The position numbers and the translations under genes were made by a program. A stretch of DNA of 64,000 bases from a virus, in the IMG/VR virus record IMGVR_UViG_3300023174_000096, positions 41,517 to 105,516 of that record; one strand, 5' to 3'. The number at the start of each line of letters is the position of its first letter. Position 1 is the stretch's first letter. Shown here piece by piece: positions 18,201 through 25,000 of the stretch. Under the pieces are notes generated by a model. It saw nothing but the letters and a program-made list of their open reading frames with translations, was not told the DNA's origin and ran no database searches.

Positions 18201-18493
18201 GCCAACAACCGAGAGAGGGCGAAGGTGTCAGCAGGAAACGCAGGGCTGAATCCGTAGTCCCCAAGCGCCGAGGTGATCCCCTGCCTACGGATGAACCCCG
18301 AGGGGAGCACCGAGCCCGAGAGAAGCACCCGGTTGTACTCGCTGGCGTCCTGCGCGAGGTTGAGTTCCGCGTCGAGGATCGGACGCCCCGCTTGGTACAC
18401 CACCGTGTCCCACGAGTAGTCGGCGGGCGTGAGGTCGCGCGATACCGACGAAGGGACGGCGGGGAGATTGAGATATCGGTTGAATAGGGGCAT
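15263..18493 (-). CDS. large virion/tail protein
   Basis: 1076 aa. The N-terminus (SWDTVVYQAGRPILDAELNL) resembles the start of large tail/baseplate structural proteins that describe a bound or folded plug segment. Residues ~160-270 contain the shared beta-module (AGDTVTLNTGAIVGPTVTF, NQFQIGANADVTGINLAAAI). The remainder is beta-rich. Exact virion location cannot be read from the sequence. It follows the promoter-like element at 18518-18534. Confidence 0.75.
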   Translation of the reverse strand: MPLFNRYLNLPAVPSSVSRDLTPADYSWDTVVYQAGRPILDAELNLAQDASEYNRVLLSGSVLPSGFIRRQGITSALGDYGFSPAFPADTFALSRLLANVAGMPVVVEYTNTTTAGQNLITLPPADPSSGLPPDIKRTDFVFLEVWRAQVAPSPRAYGYVQIANAPFSISAGDTVTLNTGAIVGPTVTFTAVVGVPGPNQFQIGANADVTGINLAAAINATALYPNFAVANAHSSSIVQVTAGAGGAAGNGVTLARVEAVAGSIVLSGPNLTGGANRPNKPTQDTIYRHGNVSSPSGVDLPDNLVDPALNVESTQRVQVQYRIRVYGDVPLGVNPKTQPDGFSNISVLAQGATGAPVAGYPFVPADNTTINLNSDATAYGFVDGGLYLAGDGSSASATALGTADGFVYAIPVCFAFRRNDASGTGGFNPAGNANGGISQTHLGFNNTHLDSAGPVAIVATKSDRPDGLFHDLISAVDILDLRRHVTPPGYDYASELKVQTQSLLDSTNLTWQVDASDMGIIGSGSGGQSTTPMVCDEIARSTDPSANVFGDRIRTFDHIARRFGSQPVVERVIFEVLPNAGPYPPGFAVTNAAVNRWTEGDTVTLDFGALRTSSLQNWTAAPAVNTVAGTWPLGTRVTDVLVSYHDDGHSTVPVDQTIQFKNIVGIGTDIVTMTLDANPQVINVVGSGTKLVDTVLGGNGSRRRLFIELEITYPTGAGLTRTPRAALTPDTGTGYAPYDGGAIVQYDAAQRPTEMDATWVPQPKLRVPFREVLLEQKSQLVTDTVVTRSQTLVYPPRRIQTTTGLTVGGLPTLAASLGSSERKVTINPAAGQQVPVVVVYTPQDPIPDAGTGYRLDVYYQTTAPQTCGVQAGGVPTTLLPEGLVLEPLSVSNQIWTGQTSAGSAELAFPYAAPLDPIPTPNVGIGFPQEWYFAATATVSVSDFNAATGTLTLHSMVPMDGSNLMTLGNAVAGRGTAIDAEFRAFYDYVNHLGYKPTAMTQPLSGAVRHKTFTTMLARVNPAVPSLLFRPSELVLVVFSRFAILDADNKIIVADPMGVPTSVVAVYRTKNLLLSAGN

Positions 18494-18517
18494 TTCTCGT
18501 CGCCTTCGCCTAGCGGT

Positions 18518-18536
18518 TGGGGATAGGCTTTCTAGC
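18518..18536 (-). promoter_or_regulatory. candidate late promoter before 18493
   Basis: Minus strand: GGCTAGAAAGCCTATCCCCAACC, with CTATC at 18522-18526. It lies in the 54-base gap between PhoH and the tail gene. Confidence 0.5.
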
Positions 18537-18547
18537 CGCCCACGACC

Positions 18548-19882
18548 CTACAGCGACTTCGCCGCGAGGTCTGCCAAGGGGCTGCGGACGCCCTCACCAA
18601 GGTAGACGGACCCTGCGAGGGGGCTGTCCCGAGTCATCTTCGCGGCGTGTACCAACCCGTTGCTGAAGGCATCCAGAAACGGGTCGTCGATCTGCGAGGG
18701 GTCGCCACACAGGACCACCTTGGTCCCGTTCGCAGCGCGAGACACCACGGTCTTCACCTCGTGGGGGGTGGCGTTCTGGATCTCGTCGAAGAGCAGGAAC
18801 GCCCGAGGGATCGACCGCCCACGGATCGAGTGCATGGGCTGGATCTCCACCTGTCCCGATTGGACCAGTTGCTCCCAGTTCTTCTCCTTGACGCCCCGGT
18901 GCTTGTTCTCCTTCGCGTCGGTGGTGAGCAACTGGTCGAGGTTGTCGAAGAAGCTCATCATCCACGGGTGGAGCTTGTCGCTCTCCGAGCCCGGGAGGTA
19001 CCCGAGGTCACGGCCCATCGGGACCACGGGCTTCGACAGGATGATCCGGTCGTAGACGCGATCTAGCTGCTGGAGGCCCGCTTGGAGGGCCATGAGGGTC
19101 TTGCCTGTCCCCGCTGCGCCGAGCAGCACCACCAAGTGGACCTTGGGGTCGAACAAGAGGTCGAGCGCCATGCGCTGCCCGTCGTTCCGGGCGTCGAACT
19201 TCAGTCCTTTCTGGCGAGACACTGGACGTAGTGCAGTGCCCGTCCAGCGGAACAGGCGGTGCGTGCCGTCCCCCTCCAAGAACTTGATGAACTCGTTGGG
19301 CTTCACCCCGGCGAGGTTCACATTTTCGATTACATCCGGCGGGTCGGCTCCGTAGAGAGGCTGAAGGGCATCCGGGTTGGGCAACGACCGCTCATAGACG
19401 CCAGAGGGCACCTCGTTGGGGTCCACCCGGTCTTTCCGGTAGTCCTCTGCCTTCACCCCCTTGGCAGCAGCGAGGATGCGGAGGTTCACGTCCTTGGTGA
19501 CCAGCACCACGGTTTTGTTCGTGAACCGCTCTTGGAGCTTCAGCGCACTCCCGAGGATGAGCAGGTCCATCTTGCGGGAGAGAGTTGTGTTTTGCAGACT
19601 CTCAAAGTGCTCGTCCTGCCCGACGACGTAGAACACGCTCCCGGTCTTGGGGTCAGCGATCCCATCGGGGCTGTTGACATCTCCCTGTGAGACGATCCGG
19701 GCGATGCGCCGCGAGGCCACCCGCGCAGAGCTCGCCACCTCTCGGCGCTGCGACACCTTGAGGTCGTCGAGCTCCATCACCACGAAGATGGGGATGGCCA
19801 CCGACGTGTCTCGGAAGGATCGCAGGGCTTCGGGGTCGTGGACGAGGACGGACGTGTCGAGGACGTACAGCTTGTTGTTCAC
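18548..19882 (-). CDS. phoH: PhoH-like ATPase with N-terminal PIN domain
   Basis: 444 aa, GTG start overlapping the stop of the upstream nuclease gene. Residues 1-140 form a PIN nuclease domain (YVLDTSVLVHDPEAL; VVMELDDLK with acidic active-site residues). Residues ~250-440 form the PhoH P-loop ATPase: Walker A GAAGTGKT near residue 254, Walker B FLLFDEIQNATPHE near 362, and VVLCGDPSQID. PIN-PhoH proteins are RNA helicase/ribonuclease factors in bacteria; PhoH is very common in phages, but its role there is unsettled. Confidence 0.93.
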   Translation of the reverse strand: MNNKLYVLDTSVLVHDPEALRSFRDTSVAIPIFVVMELDDLKVSQRREVASSARVASRRIARIVSQGDVNSPDGIADPKTGSVFYVVGQDEHFESLQNTTLSRKMDLLILGSALKLQERFTNKTVVLVTKDVNLRILAAAKGVKAEDYRKDRVDPNEVPSGVYERSLPNPDALQPLYGADPPDVIENVNLAGVKPNEFIKFLEGDGTHRLFRWTGTALRPVSRQKGLKFDARNDGQRMALDLLFDPKVHLVVLLGAAGTGKTLMALQAGLQQLDRVYDRIILSKPVVPMGRDLGYLPGSESDKLHPWMMSFFDNLDQLLTTDAKENKHRGVKEKNWEQLVQSGQVEIQPMHSIRGRSIPRAFLLFDEIQNATPHEVKTVVSRAANGTKVVLCGDPSQIDDPFLDAFSNGLVHAAKMTRDSPLAGSVYLGEGVRSPLADLAAKSL

Positions 19883-20985
19883 ACGCCCTCCAAGAGGGGT
19901 GCGAGGCTAGGTAGGCCGAAAATGTGGGGGTGGGTCTTCAAGTTCCTACCGGGGGTTTCCCATCGGTCGATCACCGACGAATAGCGGGAAGAGAGTGCTT
20001 CCCACAAAGGGTCACGCATAGACAAGACCGTGACGGGCTGGCCCGTCTCCCGCACGAAGGCGTCGATCTTGGCTTGGGTTGCGACCGTACCGTCCTCGTG
20101 CCTCCACCCCTTGAGCTCTACCCATCCGGCGGGAATCCCGTCCGGGTGATGGGCCAGTAGGTAGAAGTCGGGGGTGTAGTAGCTGCCGTCCGAGAGATGG
20201 AACAGCTTGGGCTCGTAGTTGTAAGGCACCGCAAGATGAAGGAGCACCCGGGCAAAATTCGCCTCGAACGTGGACCGACAGTAGTGCGGGATGCCCGCAC
20301 GGAATCCGCAGATGCCACGCCCACCACCTTGTGGTGCGAGGGTGCCGTTACGGATGCGGGACTCAAGGCTCTTGCGACGGGTCTCTGGGTCCCTCATCCC
20401 AATCATCGCACCGTCAGAGAATCGAAGGCGAAGGGCGTCAGATAGCTTTTCTGAATGGTCGGGTCTGGAACGAATTTCTGCAAGGATGACCCGTCCTCTG
20501 CGGCCAAGAGCCGCGCGATATTCTGGAGTGAGGTTATGGGACTTCCCCTTCCCACCCCTTGAGACGGCTTCTCGATGAGCTTCCGTTAGCGGCTTCCCGC
20601 GCCATGCCCCAGCGGCCTCGACCAGACGGGCGGACTGCATCTTCCGCTCGTCCTCACTGGACCACCTTGCCTTCGCCTTCTCGGCCATCTTCTGCTTGCA
20701 AGCGTCCGAGCGAGTGCGAGCTCCCGGGGCGTCCGTGAGGGCATCGGGATAGGCGGCGAGGTAGTCATCACGGGTCATCCCGTGAGCCGAGGCCAAGTGC
20801 GGTGTCAGCATTCGTCGAGACACCCCGCACAAGAGGCAGGAGACACGGTCGGTGGCTGGACTCCCCCGCTTCTGGAGGGACGGAGCCTTCCGGCACCCGT
20901 CGCACTTCACGTTGCGTGTCGCGGGTTTGTACCCCTCAACCTCGACACCACACGCCTTGCACCGGGGCATTTTGGCAGCATCCAT
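19879..20985 (-). CDS. PD-(D/E)XK homing-type endonuclease with zinc fingers
   Basis: 368 aa. The N-terminus has CKACG...CDGCRK, then CLLCGVSRRMLTPHLASAHG followed by YLAAYP, the MucR/Ros zinc-finger pattern. The middle has NUMOD-like basic repeats (GKPLTEAHREAVSRGGKGK; LTPEYRAALGRRGR). The C-terminus carries the nuclease core: RSTFEANFARVLLHL, then TPDFYLL and WVELKGW (E...PD...ExK). Free-standing homing nucleases of phages have this build. Its tail overlaps the PhoH start, so it is inserted between PhoH and a tail gene. Base composition in its middle looks slightly less GC-rich than the flanks (by eye). Confidence 0.8.
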   Translation of the reverse strand: MDAAKMPRCKACGVEVEGYKPATRNVKCDGCRKAPSLQKRGSPATDRVSCLLCGVSRRMLTPHLASAHGMTRDDYLAAYPDALTDAPGARTRSDACKQKMAEKAKARWSSEDERKMQSARLVEAAGAWRGKPLTEAHREAVSRGGKGKSHNLTPEYRAALGRRGRVILAEIRSRPDHSEKLSDALRLRFSDGAMIGMRDPETRRKSLESRIRNGTLAPQGGGRGICGFRAGIPHYCRSTFEANFARVLLHLAVPYNYEPKLFHLSDGSYYTPDFYLLAHHPDGIPAGWVELKGWRHEDGTVATQAKIDAFVRETGQPVTVLSMRDPLWEALSSRYSSVIDRWETPGRNLKTHPHIFGLPSLAPLLEGV

Positions 20986-21029
20986 GATATGCTGGCATAT
21001 TACCCGATGGTGTGGGGCTTGTCACGAGA

Positions 21030-21689
21030 TCACGTCGTAAGACGCCAAGAGATCGTGAGAAGAGAGTTTGCGGGCTTTACCAGAACCCCCATGACTGTGT
21101 AGTTCGCCAAGATGTCCAGCGGGGCAGCGGGGGCCGGGTTGAGGTTGATCGTCGGATCGTAGGTCGGGAATACCGCCGGGACCGGGTTGGTCACCAATGG
21201 GTTCGTGGACCCAGCCCGGATGAGCCCCATCTCGTTGAGCGGACCCACGGCCTCGCTGGCCCCGAAGGTCGCCGTGAAGTCCACCACGTTCGTCGGGTAG
21301 CTCACCGCCGCGCCCGTAGAGCTACGGAACTGCACCGACGAGAACGGCTTACGGGCGAGCTCGCTGTTGAGCCGCCGTTGCCGGGGGTCGGGCGCGTCCG
21401 GGTTGAGCAACGGTCCCGTCGCCCCGGTGCCCACGGCGAGCATCGTCAACCCGCCTTGGTACAGGGCGGTGGGAGACGCGCCCGACGCGAGGAGAATCGC
21501 GACGAGGATGCCACCGTCGAGCGTGACGATGTTGGACTTCTCGCGGTGGTCCAGCACCTCGCCCGTGTCGGCGTCCGTGAGCTCGATGATGTACGTCCCG
21601 CGAAGGGAAATCACTCCGTCCGTGTGGCCGAAGCTGAAGCCCGACTTGAGGGCCTCCCGGGGCGTGTTGAACTTGTCCTCGTGACGCAT
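21030..21689 (-). CDS. virion structural protein (tail-associated)
   Basis: 219 aa from ATG 21689, chosen over a GTG two codons upstream because of Shine-Dalgarno agaggtggg. YIIELTDADTGEVLDHREKS, then a tail-fibre-type block with LAVGTGATG, LARKPFSSVQF and VDFTATFGASEAVG. The last part matches a domain often seen in phage tail-fibre/structural proteins. Follows the element at 21700-21715. Confidence 0.7.
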   Translation of the reverse strand: MRHEDKFNTPREALKSGFSFGHTDGVISLRGTYIIELTDADTGEVLDHREKSNIVTLDGGILVAILLASGASPTALYQGGLTMLAVGTGATGPLLNPDAPDPRQRRLNSELARKPFSSVQFRSSTGAAVSYPTNVVDFTATFGASEAVGPLNEMGLIRAGSTNPLVTNPVPAVFPTYDPTINLNPAPAAPLDILANYTVMGVLVKPANSLLTISWRLTT

Positions 21690-21697
21690 ACCCACCT

Positions 21698-21719
21698 CTG
21701 GTTATAGGCGGGAAACCCT
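21698..21719 (-). promoter_or_regulatory. candidate late promoter before 21689
   Basis: Minus strand: GTAGGGTTTCCCGCCTATAACC. The block TTTCCCGCCTAT is identical to the one at 41346-41359 and nearly so at 8250-8272. Confidence 0.55.
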
Positions 21720-21739
21720 ACCGCGAGGGGCGGGGGATG

Positions 21740-22045
21740 TCAGACGGGAGGTTTGCCGCGAAAGGCACGGATGCTGGGGGCGTTGGTTTCCACGACCTCC
21801 TTCGACCCGTCTTCCCACTGGATGAGAGACTTGAAGGGCTTCGCGGAGGTCATCTTGAGGATCGTCCCGTAGACCGATCCGGTTCCCTTGGCGTCCGACT
21901 TGACCACAGAATACCCGACCTTCCAAGGTGAGGTGGCACCCTTCCCCGGAATAGCCGCTTCTTTGAGGAGGGGCAGGAGGTGCGGACGAAGTTCGGGCTG
22001 TTGGTGCGCCAGCCGGATGACCTTGGAACGGAGAGTGTTGCTCAT
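21740..22045 (-). CDS. tagged protein 3 (LRSKVIRLAH N-terminus)
   Basis: 101 aa. Residues 4-26 are the shared tag ([23 protein letters not shown]). The remaining ~70 residues resemble a small SH3/Tudor-like barrel (WKVGYSVVKSDAKGTGSVYG, SLIQWEDGSKEVVE). Shine-Dalgarno gagg upstream of ATG 22045. It is located between tail genes. Confidence 0.75.
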   Translation of the reverse strand: MSNTLRSKVIRLAHQQPELRPHLLPLLKEAAIPGKGATSPWKVGYSVVKSDAKGTGSVYGTILKMTSAKPFKSLIQWEDGSKEVVETNAPSIRAFRGKPPV

Positions 22046-22061
22046 GATGCCTCAATGGCGT

Positions 22062-22083
22062 GATGGAATAGACTCTCAAACGT
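22062..22083 (-). promoter_or_regulatory. candidate late promoter before 22045
   Basis: Minus strand: ACGTTTGAGAGTCTATTCC, with CTATT at 22067-22071. Confidence 0.4.
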
Positions 22084-22090
22084 CTGGGAC

Positions 22091-25000
22091 TCAGCCCCAC
22101 ACCTGTTGCTGGCTCCCGTCCACCCAGACGGTGACCACTCCCGGTGCCGCGCCCGTTCGCAGGACGAAGAGGGTCTGGCGGAAGGTCGTGCCCTCGTCGG
22201 TGCCCCGCACCACGCCATCGGAGGGACCCACGGCGTAGAGCATCCGGGGCTCTGCGTTGGTGGTGGTGGGTGACCCTTGGCCCGAGAACGGGATCACCGT
22301 CCCGGTCCCCGTGATGAACGAGTACGTCCCGAGGGGGCCACCATCGAAGCCGTTGCCCGACGCGAGCAGGGCGTAGCGGTAGGTGCCGGGGCCGCGCCCA
22401 CGTCTGACCGCGCCCATGCCCGCGTAGTTGTCGTTGAGGTAGCTGCCCGCGAAGGCGAACTCGGTCGCGCCCCAAGAACCGTTCGGGCCGGGACCGCCCT
22501 CGCAGTACGAAGACAACCGCCCTCTCTGCCCGCCGTCCTCGATCTGAAAGAACTCCAGCCGCTCGTACAGGTACTCCGGGTCGTCATCGAAGCGCCGCAC
22601 GAGGTACTGGTCGCGGAAGGCGTAGTCGGGGTCGAGCGGGACGGCAGTCCCCACGGGCACTGGGAGAGCGGGCGTCGGCCCACCGTCGCCCGAGGCCGTC
22701 GAGGCGATATCCGTGGGGAGGGTCACCGTGGGCGGCGCGCTCCCAGCTTGGGACTGCTGGAACGTGGGCGTCCCCTCGTTCAAGATCGTCTGCGACTCAG
22801 GGAAGGGCTGAGATTGCAGGTAGGTATTGGTGACGGGCTTTGCCGGGGCAAAGACCACGTTCACCGGGTGGTTCCGGGTGGGCAAAGCCACCGAGAGCGT
22901 GAGCTCTTGGCTGTCCTTGTTGAACCGCCAGAGGTTGAACGGGAGGGTCGCCCCGTCCACTCGCACGGCAAACACCCTATCCGCGAAGATGTGACAGGGA
23001 CGGAGGGACACCCGCTGCGGCGTGACGCTGGCGACCACCACTTCTTGGGGCGTCGTGTCCTTGAGGTAGTCGCCGCTGTTGACCACGTTCCAGCGGTTCA
23101 GCACCATCCCCTGCGGCGCGCTGTAGTCCACGGACGTGTTGGTGAACACACGGTAGCGGACATCATCCCAGACGGAGAGCACCGAGCCCGAGGGGTTGAG
23201 CGGTCCGAAGAGGGCCGTCCCAAACTTCTCCGTGGGGGTCACCCTTGGGAGTCGCCCGTACTCGACGCGCACCCAACCCGCCGTGGGGTCCAACGACTGC
23301 GTGGCGAAGTCGTTCGCGTAACCGGGCGGGGCAGGGATGTCCGGGCGAATGAGGGTCGCGCCGAAGGTCGGGTCCATGAACAGCCGCACCCAGCACCGCA
23401 CCGACCAATCCATCGAGGTGATGGTGGAGGAGGGATCACTGTTCGGGACGTTCAGCCCGTCCGTGCGGGGGAGCGCCCAGTTGTTGATGTCCGCCTCGTC
23501 GCCGCCCAGAAAGAGGCCCATCGTGCGGAAGAGGTTGGGAATCCCTTCCTCCGTCCCGCCGTAGCACACGCTCCGAAGGGACGCGCTGAACGACCCACCC
23601 GCCGGGGCGTCATGGAGAACTTGCACCTGCCCCGCGCCAGCCCCGAAGGCCCCGATGGGCACCGTGGCTTGGAGGGTGCCCTCGATGAAGAGGTCCACCG
23701 TGGCCGCGCCCACGTTGTAGACGAGTCGGTAGGTCCGTGCTGCACCATCGTCCCACGGGATGGTTACAATCACCACCGCCCCTCCGTTGGGTGCAGGAGA
23801 GAGGACGATGCACCCCGCACGGAAGTCGAGGTACACGTCGTTGCCGCCGAAGGTGCCCGCGAAGGTGAGCCCGCATCGACCCGCGCCGTCCAAGGTGAAG
23901 TCCGTGAGGGCCACACGGAACTCCAAGAAGCGCCCGACGCACGGTGAGTAGTAGGGCACCAGCGTGCGGTAGAACGACCAAGCGTTGTTCCCGTCCCCCG
24001 TCAGGAGCATCTCCGGGCCGTTCGGGAAAGCACCCCCGGCGTTCCCTTCCCACCCTTGTTGGTGGTAGGGCACCGAGCCCACGAGGGACACCGTGTCGAG
24101 ACGGTGGATGCGCTTGCCGAGCGCGCCTTGGTTCTCGTACCGGAGGGTCGCCGCCCGAGCCTCACGGTGGGTGTCCCGCATCACCAACGTGCTCCCGCCC
24201 ACACCCGCCGTGTCTCGCGCGACGGTGAACCTCCCGTCGAGGGCCGAGACGCGCCGCCCGGTAAGGAAGGGGTCCGTGTAGCCGTAGCCGTAGTAGGTGC
24301 CGAGGCCCGCGTCGGCGGGCGTGCTGGTGATCGCCACCGAGGCACCCGAGGTGCGAGTGTCCCCGAAGGGCGTGGCGAGATACCAATCCCCGTGCTCCGG
24401 GTCCGTGGCCGTGCCCGTGAAGCCCGTGGGCACCATGCGCCCCGCGCTCACCGACGTGACCGTGATGCTGGCCCCGGGAGAGCCACTGGAGTTCGTGGTG
24501 ATGGTGACGAGCGCCCCGGCGCTGGTGGCCGACAGGTAGTTGGGCGCGAGCACACTGGCGTTGATCGCCGCTGCCAAGTTCTCTGCGGTCGCGGTCAGGG
24601 ACGACCCAATCGCGAAGTTGGTCCCCGCCGTGAGCGTCACCACAGGGCCGAGCACTGGTGCCGCCGAGGCATTGAGGGTGACCGTGTCCCCCGCGAGCGG
24701 GAGCGCCGTGAGCCGCACCGTGGCCGTGGCCCACTGCGAGTCCACCACCGTCCCCCGCGCGTAGGTGTACGCGCCGTCAGGGGTGCTGGCCACCCGCACG
24801 AAGTCCCACGTCGTGTCGTTGGTCGCCGCCCGGTCGATGGAGCCCCAGACCATGCGGCCAAAGCCCTCTGGGAGGATGTCGGGACCGAGGTAAGCGGGCG
24901 AGGCCAAGATCCCGGTGCCGACCGAGGTGGTCGAGCCCGAGGCACCGCCAAACACCACGGTGACCGTCTGGCTCCGGGTGTTCGCGTACATCCGCCATGT

